Part shown: positions 42,865-55,440 of the stretch, one piece after another
Numbering within the stretch: the first letter of the stretch is position 1
How the letters are laid out: the number at the start of each line of letters is the position of its first letter
Source of the DNA: Branchiostoma floridae
Lineage: Eukaryota > Chordata > Leptocardii > Amphioxiformes > Branchiostomatidae
Direction of reading: 5' to 3'
DNA length: 64,000 bases
Assembly: GCF_000003815.2 (NCBI RefSeq)
Contig: NC_049989.1
Coordinates: forward strand, 22,719,737-22,783,736
The notes under the pieces: model-generated
Databases searched by the model: none
The model's input: the letters and a program-made list of their open reading frames with translations, nothing else
What the model was told of the DNA's origin: nothing
Made by a program: the position numbers and the translations under genes

Positions 42865-44675
42865 CTGCAAAGAAAACAATATATTAGAACTACTGTATAA
42901 ATCCTGGTAATTTTCATAGATTGACAAATTAGAATCCAAGTGTACTGTGTAGCTGTGTTTTTAAACTAAAAAGTGCCTTCTGGCAGTGTTCTTAGCTGTC
43001 GCTTCCTCATCGCCGTTTTCACTTGTAAATTGAACAAACTATCATTGCTAAGAAACAGTACAAGTAGGAAGACTAGCTAGCCTGGATGCCATACCCAGTG
43101 CGAGCTCGCAATATCCCGTCGGAGAGCAACATGCCTCGCTTCCAGAGTTACCACCCTATATCTAATTGTTTCTCGTGCGAGGCGGGCTAGCTTACTCCGC
43201 GTGTGTGCCAACTTTCAGAGCGGGATGCACTTTTTTTTCTGACGCCAAATGGTTGGATTTTGCCTCGCGCGCTTTGGGTCTGGCACCCGGGGTATAGGAA
43301 GATTCACCAAGGTATGGATACTGATCTTGTCAGTCTGGGGAGTAATCTTTAAGTGGGAGTCTGTCTTACATACACTGCTGTTCACTGCTGTGCAGTAGTA
43401 GCGGTTGAACGAGGCGTATCTAACTTTAGATGTGAGCTCACACTGCCTGTATTGTTTTACTTGCCCACAGGTGATACACCTGTGGTAATTACTGTACTAG
43501 TCATACGATGCTTGTCCTTGGTTGAACTCAGAAGGAAGCTAATCTGTTGGTTGTATACTGACATAGGGGTCAAATTTGTTACATGTGCATCACGGCAAGT
43601 GAAGGTCAGACAAAGCCATTTCAGACATCTGCGATCAGTAGAATTAGACAAGCAAAAAGATCTCAATGAAACATACCTAAAACATGTTGCGCACGATTAT
43701 TGACGTCACAAAATACGTACTAGTCATGGTCACACTTCGCAGATTTTGAACAGGTGTGAAACTAGAGAAGAGTTCAAAAGGTCCTAATCAATGCGTTGCT
43801 GACAAAGACTAGTCCAATTTGCAAGTATCAAGCAACGCCGAGAGTTTTAGTTCATTTAAACCAGGTCTGAGAGAGGTGATCAGACAGTGTGGGGGATCCA
43901 TGACTCATCGCTAGAAGGAAAAGGCGACTGAGCGGTAACTAATGAACAGACAACTAGTCTACTGGCGTAGGGGTCAGAAAGGTCACATGGGCAACACGAC
44001 ACACCAAGGTCAGACGAATCCATTTTTAGACATTCGTATCATTGGAAAAATCAACATAAAACCCCAATAAAACACTTAAAATCCTTCCATGGTGTTTGAC
44101 TTTATCACAAATGACAAAGCCGTGTTGTAGAGAAACTTCGCGGATTTTCAGCAGGGGTAAAACTGGAGACGGTGAGGCTGCGGGACTGGTAAGGTGAGGT
44201 GAGGTGAAGTGAGGTGAGGTGAGGTAAGGTGATGTGAGGTGATGTGAGATGAAAACTAGAGAAGATGTTGAAGGGTCTCAATCAGTGTGTTGCTGAGAAT
44301 TAAATACAAATATTTACCAACGCACAGAGTTCTGTTTCAAAGATTAGAATTTTAGAACCAAGTCATTTGGCCTATGTTTTAGACGAGGTCTATAAAAGAC
44401 ACATTTCATGAAGCAATGACCAAATGATTTGCAAATATTGGACAGCTTCAGTCTCATATTCAGTTGCACCACCCAATCTATCATATTTTGAAGAAGAAGA
44501 AAAGAAAAGCATGATGCTAAGAAGCACATTCTAACATTGAGCTACCTTAAGACGCTTTACGTGTAAGTTTGTAACGCATTAAAACAGAATGACTAAGGGA
44601 GTCTATCTATAGCTTATGGCCTTATACAGTGTATAGCATTCACTTAAATTCAATAGAAAAGTGGTTTTCACCAAC

Positions 44676-44755
44676 CTGGACTATTATGCTGACGAATAGA
44701 CCTTTCTCTGAAATGTAGGGCATAGATCACTTAACCGAAGATGAAGAAATGGCGC
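44676..44755 (-). other. Candidate 80 bp non-coding exon, array unit 2
   Basis: Same length and same splice signals (TTTGCAG| and CCAG|GTTGGTG) as the unit 1 block, with several base changes inside. Confidence 0.55.
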
Positions 44756-46817
44756 CTGCAAAGAAAACAATATATTAGAACTAGAAATCCTGGTAATCTT
44801 CATAGATTGACAATTTGCAAATTAGAATTCAAGTGTACTGTGTAGCTGTGTTTTTAAACTTAAAAGTGCCTTCTGACAGTGTTCTTAGCTGTCGTTTCCT
44901 CGTCGCTGTTTCCACTTGTAAATTGAACAAACGGCACGTCAACTACCATTGCTAATAAACAGTACAAGTAGGACGACTAGCTAGACTGGATGCCAGACCC
45001 AGTGCGAGCTCGCAATATCCCGTCGGAGAGCAACATGACCGCTTCCAGAGTTACCACCCTATATCTAATTGTCTCTCGTGCGAGGCGGGCTAGCTTACTC
45101 CACGTGTGTGCCAACTTTAAGAGCGGGATCCACGTTTTTTCTGACGCCAAATGGTTTGGTATTCCCTCGCGCGCTTCGAGTCTGGCATCCAGGCTATAGG
45201 AAGACTCACCAAGGTATGGATACTGATCTTGTCAGTCTGGGGACTAATCTTTGAGTGGGAGTCTGTCTTACACTGCTGTTCACTACTTTGCAGTAGTAGC
45301 GGTTGAACTAGGTGTATCTAACTTTAGATATGAGCTCACACTGCCTGTATTGTTTTACTTGCCCACAGGTGATACACCTGTGGTAATTACTGTACCTGTC
45401 ATACGATTCTTGTCCTTGGTTGAACTCAGAAAGAATGTTAATATGTTGGTTGTATACTGACATAGGGGGTCAAATATGTTACATTTCCATCACGGCAAGT
45501 GAAGGTCAGACAAAGCCATTTCAGACATCTGCGATCAGTAGAATTAGACAAGCAAAAAGATCTCAATGAAACATACCTAAAACATGTTGCGCACGATTAT
45601 TGACGTCACAAAATACGTACTAGTCATGGTCACACTTCGCAGATTTTGAACAGGTGTGAAACTAGAGAAGAATTCAAAAGGTCTTAATCAATGTGTTGCT
45701 GACAAAGACTAGTCCAAATATCAAGCAACGCCGAGAGTTTTAGTTCATCTAAACCAGGTCTGAGAGGTGATCAGACAGTGTGGGGGATCCATGACTCATC
45801 GCTAGAAGGAAAAGGCGACTGAGCGGTAACTAATGAACAGACAACTAGTCTACTGGCGTAGGGGTCAGCAAGGTCACATGGGCAACACGACACACCAAGG
45901 TCAGACGAATCCATTTTTAGACATTCGTATCATTGGAAAAATCAACATAAAACCCCAATAAAACACTTAAAATCCTTCCATGGTGTTTGACTTTATCACA
46001 AATGACAAAGCCGTGTTGTAGAGAAACTTCGCGGATTTTCAGCAGGGGTAAAACTGGAGACGGTGAGGCTCCGGGACTAGTGAGGTGAGGTGAGGTGAAA
46101 ACTAGAGGATATGTTAAAGGGTCACCGTCTCAATCATTGTGTTGCTGAGAATTAAATAAAATATTGACTAACGCACAGAGTTTTGTTTCAAAGACTAGAA
46201 TTTTAGAACCACTTTAGATGTGAGCTCACGAGTACGTGTTCCAATGTCTTTACTTACTTACAGGTGGTAGACCTGAGGTAATTACTGTACCAGTCATACG
46301 ATGGTACGATGCTTGTAGGTTGTTGAACCCAGGAAGACACGACGCGGAAATGTCAGACAAAGCTATTTCAGACATCTGCGATCAGTAGAAAAACAGATTC
46401 AATGAAATATACCTGAAATGTATTGTCCACGATATTTGTCACAACAAACTTAATATACCCGTGGTGGACAAATTTCGCAGGATTTTCAGAAGGTGTGAAA
46501 CTAGAGAATGCTAAAAGGGTCTTAATCAACATTTTGCTGGCATAGACTAGTCCAAATATCAACCAACGCACAGGGTTGTAGTTCATTGACCAATGACCCA
46601 GACTCAAAGATTAGAACCAAGTCGTTTGATATATGTTTCACATTCATTGAGACATATTTCATGAACCTCTGACTAAACTATCCGACAGATATTGGAGAGT
46701 TTCAGTCTCATGTTCAAGTTGCAAACAGGAAGATGATGATGAAAAGATTAAAGAGTTAAAACTGACGTCAAAACGTAAACGTCAAAACGTAAAGCTAATC
46801 AGGTGTGATTCTCAATT

Positions 46818-48905
46818 CTTTTTTTTTATCTATGCTGTGAGCACACCTCATCTTTAGCAGCTGTGCTGACATTTACAATGCATCACGCTGGCGAATATCG
46901 GTGCGGTGGGCATTAACTATTCGTTTAAAGTTCTTCAAGTCTCTGATATTTACAATGTCTTGTGGTAGACAGTTCCATAGCTTAACTGTGGCTGGGAGAA
47001 AAGTTCTTTTGTGACAGGAGGAGGTTGACTGGACAGGTTCTAGGGCTGCACTGTGTTGGGATGTTGACAGACGTGTTTCTCGGCGGTGTACGTAGGGCTC
47101 GGGTAGAAGGTTGCTCAGTAGTGTTGGTGCGTCTTGGTGATACATTCGGTGTAGGAGTGAGAGGGCCCCAACATTTCTTCGCTGTTCTAGAGGCTGGATC
47201 TGAATACTGTCCAATGAGTCTTGAGGCATGTCGATTATCTTTGTTGCTCTTCTTTGTATGGCGTCTAGCGAGCTAAGGGATGTGGCGCTTGCACCCATCC
47301 ACACAGTAGAGGCGTACTCCATCGAGGACCGAACCATGCACTTGTAAATAGTAGCTCTCTGTTCAGGACTTAGGTATGGGGAGACTCTTCTTAGCAGGCC
47401 AAGTCGTTTTCCAGCATCAGTTGACATTTTGTCTATGTGGTGAGACCAGGTCAGATCTCTCCTTATTGTAAGTCCTAGCAGGTCTACTTCTACCACCTCA
47501 GTGAGGATTGTATCCATAAAGGTGAGATCAGGGTGGTTTCCTTCGACATCCTTCAAGTTACTTACTATCATGCTTTTGCACTTTGTGGCCCCAAAAAGAA
47601 CATTCCAGTCTTTTGCCCAATTCTGGATCCCCATGAGGTCTGTGTTGAGTGATTGGGCGGCTAGGGTTCTTTCTTGTCTTTTCCTTCTGATGTTCATAAG
47701 AGATGTGTCGTCAGCATATAGCATGGCAGTGTTTCTTATCTTTTCGGTGATGTCGTCTATGAAGATGAGGAACAGGAGAGGGCCTAGGATGGAGCCTTGG
47801 GGAACTCCAGCGTTGATGACTTTGGAGGTGGAAGTTTTCCCACTGATTACTACTTTCAGTTCTCTATTTGACAGGTAATCCTCAATCCATTTTAGTAAGC
47901 TTCCTTTGACACCAATGGCGTTCAGTTTAGCAATGAGCCCTCTATGCCATACTCGGTCAAAAGCCCTGCTTATATCCAGGCAGATCAATCTGCTCTCTTG
48001 CCGTCTGTCCTTGGTGTCATGTAGAAGTTGGCTTACAAAGGTCAGCGCATCTGTTGTCGAGTCACCTGCCCTAAAACCAAATTGGTTGCAGCTTATGAGT
48101 CTGTTCTTATTGATGTGTGACCAGAGAGCTTTGTTTATGAGAGCTTCCATTACCTTGATTATGCTCAGTAGAGAGATAGGTCTATAGTTGTCTGGATCTT
48201 GTTTGTTGTTCTTCTTGTGGACTGGAATAACATTAGCAATTTTCCACTGTTTCGGCATGTGGTGCTTGTCTAGTAGAAGTTGGAAGAGTCTGGCTAGAGG
48301 CCCGGCTAGCTCAGGTGCAGCTTGTTTTAGTACTCTGGCGGGTATGGAGTCTGGACCAGTAGCCGTGTTGGTGTCGAGCGTAGACAACTCTTTGTGCACT
48401 TGATCAGGGCAGAAGGTTACTTCCTCTAGGCTGGATGTATTTCTGGTCGTTACCAGAGGGACTTCTTTCTCATTTTCTTCTTGTGATATGGTGGATTTGT
48501 CGGCGAATATGCTAGCAAAGCACTCAGCTTTCTCCTCAGGGTGTATGTAAGTCTGGTTGCCAGAAGTCAGTAAAGGAATATCACATTGTCCACCTTGCCC
48601 CATCAACCTCTTTGCCGTCCACCACCAGCTTTTGCTTCCATTTTTAAGTCCTGTGGTCATTTTTGCCTTGACCCTCTTTTTGTGGGCTTTCATTGCTTTT
48701 CTGGTGACATAGGTGTAGTCATTTCTGGCCTTGTTGTATCTGGTTCGTGTCTCTTGGGTTTCGTTTGCTTTGTACTGGTGCCAAGATTTCAGTTTTTTCT
48801 GTAGGGCTCTCTCACACGCACCATTGTACCACTCAGGTTTTTCACTCAAGAATTCGATCAAGAGCCTGTGAGTTGTGTACATGTGCGCATACATGTACAT
48901 GTATA
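46818..48905 (-). mobile_element. 5'-truncated LINE with long intact RT frame
   Basis: A minus-strand frame of 675 codons (46873-48900) encodes reverse transcriptase of the CR1/L2-like non-LTR type. Visible motifs are PDSIPARVLKQ, NYRPISLLSIIKVMEAL, QFGFRAGDSTTDAL, LDISRAFDRVWH, AGVPQGSILGPLLFLIFIDD and the catalytic LYADDTS, followed by a normal C-terminal tail ending near LWNCLPQDIV. The endonuclease domain that should precede RT is absent, so the copy is truncated and cannot retrotranspose alone. The 3' end has an A-rich tail (T run at 46819-46827). The lack of stops suggests a young insertion; it lies in unit 3 of the tandem array. Confidence 0.94.
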
Positions 48906-49436
48906 TAGGGTCTTCCTGTTTTTAAGTAATGATGCTACAAATTTAAGCTTTGTGAACAGACTACTAGTCTACTGACGTAGGGGTCAGGAGGGTCAGTTGA
49001 GAAACACGACACCCAATATCAGACAAAGCTTCTTTTAGACATTTGATATTGATGGAGAGATAACCATTAAAATCCGACTAAAATGTACCTAAAACCTGCC
49101 CGTAATGTTGGACTTTATCACACAAAAAATCTCAATCAGCGAGTTGCTGAGAACTAAGTACAATTATTAACCAACGCTCAGAGTTTTGATTCATTGCTTA
49201 ATGACTCAGACTCCAGATTAGAACAGCGTCGTTGGACGTATGTTTTGAATGAAGTACAAGTATACAGAATACTAAGAAGCAGATTCTAACATTAAGCTAT
49301 ACATACTGTAAAACGTTTGACTTGTAAGTTGTTAAGCATTAAAGCAGAATGGCAAAGTGATCTAGGGAGTCTATCTATAGCTTTGTACAGTGCATAGCAT
49401 TCACTTAAATTCAACAGAAAAGCGGTTTTCACCAAC

Positions 49437-49515
49437 CTGGACTGTAATGCTGACGAATAGACCTTTTCTGGAATGTAGGGCGCAGATCACTTAACCCAAG
49501 ATGAAGAAATGGTTC
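49437..49515 (-). other. Candidate ~79 bp non-coding exon, array unit 4
   Basis: Conserved TTTGCAG| acceptor and CCAG|GTTGGTG donor on the minus strand, one base shorter than in the other units. Confidence 0.55.
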
Positions 49516-51259
49516 CTGCAAAGAAAATAACACAATTATTAGAACTACAAATCCTGGTAATTTTCGTAGATTGACAAATTAGAATCCATGTGTGCTGTGT
49601 AGCTGTGTTTTTAAACGTAAAAGTGCCTTCTGGCAGTGTTCTTAGCTGTCGCTTCCTCGTCGCCGTTTTCACTTGTAAATTGAACAAAAGGAACGTCAAC
49701 TATCATTGCTAAGAAAAAGTAAAAGTAGGAAGACTAGCTAGCCTGGATGCCAGACTCAGCGCGAGCTCGCAATATCCCGTCGGAGAGCAACATGCCCCTC
49801 TTCCAGAGTTACCCTTAATCTAAATGTCTCTCGTGCGAGGCGGGCTAGCTAACTCCGCGTGTGTGCCAACTTTCCGAGCGGGATCCACGTTTTTTTCTCA
49901 AGCCAAATGGTTGGGTTTTGCCGTGCGTTTTAGGTCTGGCATCCAAGCCATAGGGAGACTCACAAAGGTATGGATACTGATCTTGCACCTCAATCTTTAA
50001 GTGTGAGTCTGTCTTAAACTGCTGTTCATTGCTTTGCAGTAGCGGTTGAACGAGGTATATCTAATTTATTTTAAATGTGAGCTCACACAGCCTGTATTGT
50101 CTTACTTGCCCACAGGTGATACACCTGTGGTAATTACTGTACCAGTCACACGATGCTTGTCCTTGGTTGAACTCAGAAGGAAGCTAATCTGTTGGTTGTA
50201 TACTGGCATAGGGGTCAAATATGTTACATGTGCATCACGGCAAGTGAAGGTCAGACAAAGCCATTTCAGACATCTGCGATCAGTAGAATTAGACAAGCAA
50301 AAAGATCTCAATGAAACATACCTAAAACATGTTGCGCACGATTATTGACGTCACAAAATACGTACTAGTCATGGTCACACTTCGCAGATTTTGAACAGGT
50401 GTGAAACTAGAGAAGAATTCAAAAGGTCTTAATCAATGTGTTGCTGACAAAGACTAGTCCAAATATCAAGCAACGCCGAGAGTTTTAGTTCATTTAAACC
50501 AGGTCTGAGAGAGGTGATCAGACAGTGTGGGGGATCCATGACTCATCGCTAGAAGGAAAAGGCGACTGAGCGGTAACTAATGAACAGACAACTAGTCTAC
50601 TGGCGTAGGGGTCAGCAAGGTCACATGGGCAACACGACACACCAAGGTCAGACGAATCCATTTTTAGACATTCGTATCATTGGAAAAATCAACATAAAAC
50701 CCCAATAAAACACTTGTTTGACTTTATCACAAACGACAAAGCCGTGTTATAGAGCAACTTCGCGGATTTTCAGCAGGGGTAAAACTGGAGACGGTGAGGC
50801 TCCGGGACTGGTGATGAGAGGTGAGGTGAAAACTAGAGGATGTCTTAAAGGGTCTTAATCAGTGTGTTGCTGAGAATTAAATACAAATATTAACCAACGC
50901 ACAGAGTTTTGTTTCAAAGACTAGAATTTTAGAACCACGTCGTTTGGCCTTTGTTTTAGACGAGGTCTACAAGACATATTTCATGAAACACTGAGTAAAT
51001 GATCCGCAAATATTGGATAGCTTCAGTCTCATGTTCAGCTGCACCACCCAATCTATCATATTTTGAAGAAGAAGAAAAGAAAGGCATCATCCATGATGAT
51101 AAGAAGCACATTATAACATTGAGCTACCTTAAGACGCTTGACTTGTAAGTTTGTAAGGCATTAAAACAGAATGATAAAGTATTCTAGGGAGTCTTTTTGT
51201 AGCTTTTACAGTTTATAGAATTCTCTTTAAATTCATTCAATAAAGAAAGCGGTTTTCAC

Positions 51260-51460
51260 CTACTCACCAAGCAGAGGTTGGCCTCCGGCTGTGTTTTAAC
51301 GTCTTTTTAGTCGTTTTTTTTTTCTTTTTTGTATTGTATCTTGTATTGTCAAAACCTTACGGGCGGACTTCAAGAAACAATACAAAATAGAAAGCTGGAT
51401 AAAAACGACTAAAAAACCCTTAAAAAAACAGCCGGAGCCTAACCTCTGCTTGGAGAGTAG
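51260..51460. mobile_element. MITE, 201 bp, in array unit 5
   Basis: Inverted ends CTACTCACCAAGCAGAGGTT and the complement of AACCTCTGCTTGGAGAGTAG, continuing to CTCCGGCTG, flanked by TTTTCAC at 51253-51259 and 51461-51467. The other array units lack it and read through the target site. Confidence 0.88.
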
Positions 51461-51471
51461 TTTTCACTAAC

Positions 51472-51551
51472 CTTGACTGTTACGCTGACGAATAGACCTT
51501 TCTCTTGAATGTACAGCACAGATCACTTAAAACGAGATTTATAAATGGCAC
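51472..51551 (-). other. Candidate 80 bp non-coding exon, array unit 5
   Basis: The most diverged copy, still with TTTGCAG| acceptor and AAG|GTTAGTG donor on the minus strand and the same 80 base length. Confidence 0.5.
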
Positions 51552-52200
51552 CTGCAAAGAAAGCAATATATCAGAACTAGAAATCCTGGTAAGTTTCGTA
51601 GACAAGAAAGTCCAACTTGATGCAGCTGCGTTACAAGCCTAACAAGGTCTCCCGGCAGTGTTTTTGGCTGTCATTTCCTCGTCGCCGTTTTGACTCGTAA
51701 GAGCGGACGACGCATCGACCATCATGCAGGCTTGTTAAGAAACAACACTAGTGGGAATCCCAGACTGGTTGCCAGACCCAGTGCGAGACATAATACAACA
51801 AGTCGGCCGGGGTAGCGACATGTCCCGCTCCCAGAGAGAGAATTTTTAGAGCGGGACGCATGTTTTTCTCTCCAGTCGAAGGGTTTGGTAATGTCTGTAG
51901 CGCGTTGGGCCTGGTAGCCAGGCTATAGAAATACTCACCGACAGTAGATGGGTCGCAGATCTTGGCTTTTCAGTGTGAAGACTGATCTTGAAGTGTCGGG
52001 AGTCTGTCTTACACTGCTTTTCACTGCTGTGCAAAAGTGGTTGAACGAGGCGCGTCTAACTTCAGGTGTTCACGCCACCTATCATTACTTACAGGTGATA
52101 TCATCATTACTTACAGGTGATATCATCATTAATTACAGGTGATGCACCTGTGGTAAATACTGCACCAGTCACGCGATGCTTCTAGGCTGTTGAACTCAGC

Positions 52201-53126
52201 CATAAAGTTAATACGAGCGATCGCTGTTGTTGTTTATATCCGGGGTATTGGATGGTTGTTACCTACCAGGACGTCAATAGATTGGATCAAAAATCGATAT
52301 TCAAATCAGCGGCTCAAATTACTGGTTAATATGTAAATCAATCTTTTGGAAAACACCTGCTTTTTGCCTACCACTGCGTCACCGTGACATCATCGCGATC
52401 GCTCGTATAACGTTGTTTATGTTGCAGTCATCGGTTCAGATACGTGTTTTTGTTAGAGATGGCTGATCAGACTTAATTTTGAATAGGATTATTCGGTACT
52501 TAAAATATGTTGAATTATCTTTCTGAAAAGCACACTGTAACAAGTTTGCATCCACAAAATATAATAACTACCATCGGCCAAAACTTTAGGGATGAAGTAT
52601 TTTCGCCAGACATTTACACACCACATCTTCGAGAAACGACCACAAGGTGATGCGTAGATACACGTTCAGAGCCTACAAAACCAACTCCTTGGCGCCTGGG
52701 CTACAAGGGCCAGCTCCTCAGCTCTATGGCATACATGCCACAAGGAAATTTTACGACGGGCACCCCTGAGTTAGACCCTGCCCTGTGAAATGTGTTGCCA
52801 ACTTTGATAGTGAGGCATGTATGTCACTTTCCGGCAGAGGGCGCTATCCTATAGTCCAGCATCCAGACTACAATAAAACCATTGTGCGTAAATCAAATAT
52901 TCCTCTTGTGCAAGAAAAGATTGGGGAGAGTAATTGGTTGAAAAGGTCATTTTCTTCTGGAACAATTGATGATGTCCATACCTTGCACCTTAGTCTATCA
53001 GGCCGCAACAATTATAACAAATTATCTGATAAACTCAAGTGTTTAACGATAACCTACATCGCGTTCTCTGTCAGGCTGCCTGCCAACCAGTTGGCGCATG
53101 TATAGATTGACTCATGTTAGAAGATA
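52201..53126. other. Intergenic DNA
   Basis: No recognised gene. A 106-codon plus frame at 52785-53105 has no identifiable domain. Confidence 0.5.
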
Positions 53127-53300
53127 CAGTAGAAGCCGCTTAATTGCACACCGTACTTGCCAGCGAATTCCGTGCAATTATCCGGCGTGTGCGATAATGC
53201 GAAGTTACCCAGTTGGACCGCACCACCATGGGATTTGTGGATTCCGTGCAATTGACCGAAGTGTGCGTTTATCCGACGTGCAATTAACTGGCTTCCACTG
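53127..53300. mobile_element. pogo/Tigger-type MITE, copy 1
   Basis: Inverted ends CAGTAGAAGCCGCTTAATTG and the complement of CAATTAACTGGCTTCCACTG, flanked by TA on each side (53125-53126, 53301-53302), as for Tc1/mariner-pogo elements. Confidence 0.88.
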
Positions 53301-53329
53301 TATTGACTTCTGTTGACGTGTCTTGCCTT

Positions 53330-53460
53330 AAGGCCATGCTGATTTGATTACATGGACGACATCCTCTATGAACCCCAAAAATGATGCAAAGTTTTATGAA
53401 AAACAGAATTTTCCTTCATTATGGAATCTGCATACAAGTGATCAGAAAAGTGGAACAAAT
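53330..53460 (+). repeat. Dispersed repeat, member of a local family
   Basis: Starts near AAGGCCATGCTGATTTGATT and continues ACATGGACGACATCCTC. Related copies are at about 29027 (+), 53790-53860 (-), 58405 (+) and 60010 (+). Family unknown, probably a short interspersed element. Confidence 0.6.
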
Positions 53461-53467
53461 GACTGTA

Positions 53468-53649
53468 CAGTGGAAGCCGCTTAATGCATTGCACACCCAA
53501 TTTGCTAGCGAATCCCGTGCAATTATCCGGCGTGTGCGATAATGCGAAGTTTAATACCCAGTTGGACCGCACCGCCACGGGATTTAGGGATCCCGTGCAA
53601 TTGACTGAAGTGTGCGTTTATCCGACGTGCAATTAACTGGCTTCCACTG
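53468..53649. mobile_element. pogo/Tigger-type MITE, copy 2
   Basis: Same family as 53127-53300, ends CAGTGGAAGCCGCTTAATGC and the complement of CAATTAACTGGCTTCCACTG, flanked by TA. It lies 167 bp after copy 1 in the same orientation. Confidence 0.88.
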
Positions 53650-53651
53650 TA

Positions 53652-55210
53652 CACACTAAGATGGTATACTGGAAAATAGCTACTTCTTCGTTGACTTGAA
53701 AAAATTGGCATTCTACGACATTAGTGTCCGTTTCCCAATACTTTTCTTAAAACAATTGCTCATGTTGCAGCTGCTTTGTACGAGATACATTTTTCAGACA
53801 AAAATGGGTGCGTGTGCAGATGTCATCCATGCATTAATCAAATCAACATGGCATATAGTAAGGTATTTAAGGCACAAGCATACGGGTCATGGCCAATGCA
53901 ACACACGTGGGACTGGCACTGATTTCGACTACTGTTAAGGTGTATGGGGGTTCTGAGTTACAAAATTCTTAATCAAGACACAAACCTGTCGTTAACATCC
54001 GTCATCTTGGGATTCTAAAACCTACTGGTCAGCAACACATTTCCGTCAAGTAGAGGCAAAACCAGCATATGTTCCGTTTGTACCAGGTTGCAGTATCAAC
54101 ATGGATGGCTAGTCGGCGCTTCAGTACCGCCTGGAGTTCCTGACATAGTACTCGTAATACCCCTGTCACATTATCCACGATCTTTGGGCTTATAGATGGA
54201 AAATCGGCCATATTTAGGATCGACAGAGGCTTACGCATAATTTTCACCTGAAAACCGTCCCTCTCACATATAAGCCATACTTTGTACCTTGTACAATTGT
54301 TGTGCAATAAAGTTATTATTATAAGCGAGGCTCGGACGATTGCCGCAGACTCGTCGACCGATCGATTTTCGCCTAATGTGAGGGGGTATAAGCAATATGT
54401 CGATTATAATGTTCATTCCTATATTCAAGGACGTTTTTTTTACGTCCTTGCTATATTCTACTACAATTTCCCCCAATACGACATACAATATGAATCACAC
54501 TAAAATGTAAACCTAACTTGCATGTAATGCGGCTTCAGGAATGTGACGCTGTAAATAAGACCTAACGTTACAGGTCCTGAAGGCTGAGTCAGAAAGGGAT
54601 GTCTGGACATTGTGCACATGCCCATGTAACGATAACGGACCCAACAGCTGACATAGGGCGTTAAATGGAGGTCCCATGATTGGGGACAGCCACACCTCGA
54701 GCACATGCTAAACTGACGGAAAATGATAAATGACAAAATACAGAAAGAACTGCGAACTTCATGTACTTGACAAATGTCATTAAGCCTGTAGCCACTAAAG
54801 AAGTTGTACGCAACAAAATTGGTCTGGGTGACAGGCTGAAAAAGAAAAGACGGTCGCTAGACCCGAAATAAAAACTGGGGTATGCCCTCTTAACAGCAAG
54901 GTTAGCTCGTTTGAACTGTGCTAAAACACCTGGGGTCAGCCGGGGGTCAAAAGGCGGGAAAAGCGCGAAAACGTCACACTGATTACGTCACACCATACCT
55001 GCCCGGAGGAGAAAAGGCGGGGAGGTGGCATTAATATTGTTTCATCTGAGTGAGGGTTGGTGGTAAGCAAGCGCCGTCCATAAGGCTAACGTCATATTTC
55101 CACATATGGGCCGTCGGAGGGAATACAATCGTGTTAAGAGCCTTTCACAAGGGCACAAGGTTTGCACAGGAACGCCTGGTATCGAACCCGCTGTCTCCCA
55201 GTCTCATGAT
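53652..55210. other. Intergenic DNA
   Basis: A minus-strand dispersed-repeat copy lies at about 53790-53870. No gene recognised. Confidence 0.5.
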
Positions 55211-55214
55211 CTCT

Positions 55215-55440
55215 CATGTCTAACGCAAGTTCATCTTTATCCGCGGGGTAACCTATATCCGTTGCTTTCAAAATCAGGGTATTTTGGGCTATCATGCCGA
55301 CGAAATGTGAGTTCAAACAGCTATACTTTGAAAATATTACAATTCAAAACAACCGTCCGTCGACTTGATATTCCTAAATGCGCTGTTTTGAAAAACAACG
55401 GATATAGGCTACCCCACGGATAAAGGTGAACTAGCGTTAC
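55215..55440. mobile_element. MITE with long inverted ends
   Basis: TTCATCTTTATCCGCGGGGT then AACCTATATCCGTTG at the left and the inverted CAACGGATATAGGCTACCCC at the right, arms of about 45 bp. I associate this GGGGTAACCTATATCC-type end with lancelet genomes, from memory. Confidence 0.8.

Larger units (their letters stand above)
42340..52200. repeat. Tandem array of ~1.6-1.9 kb units, about five
   Basis: Marker motifs recur in the same order: GGGGTCAGAAAGGTCA-type near 42390, 43970, 45865, 48985 and 50610; the CCAACCTGG exon block near 42785, 44676, 49437 and 51472; GCGAGCTCGCAATATCCCGT near 43100, 45005 and 49760; the CCACAGGTG palindrome near 43465, 45363 and 50110 (diverged near 46260 and 52132); TTGACGTCACAAAATACGTA near 43702, 45600 and 50345. 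Units 3 and 5 are shortened or altered; unit 3 contains the LINE at 46818-48905. Short GAGGTGAGGTGA runs sit near 42605, 44195, 46080 and 50815. Confidence 0.92.

Noticed and set aside
43353-43703. Open frame of ~100 codons shared by array units near 43.4 and 50.1 kb
   Set aside because: The copy near 45.3 kb is broken by a stop, the opposite strand is equally open, and no domain is recognisable; similarity comes from the recent duplication.
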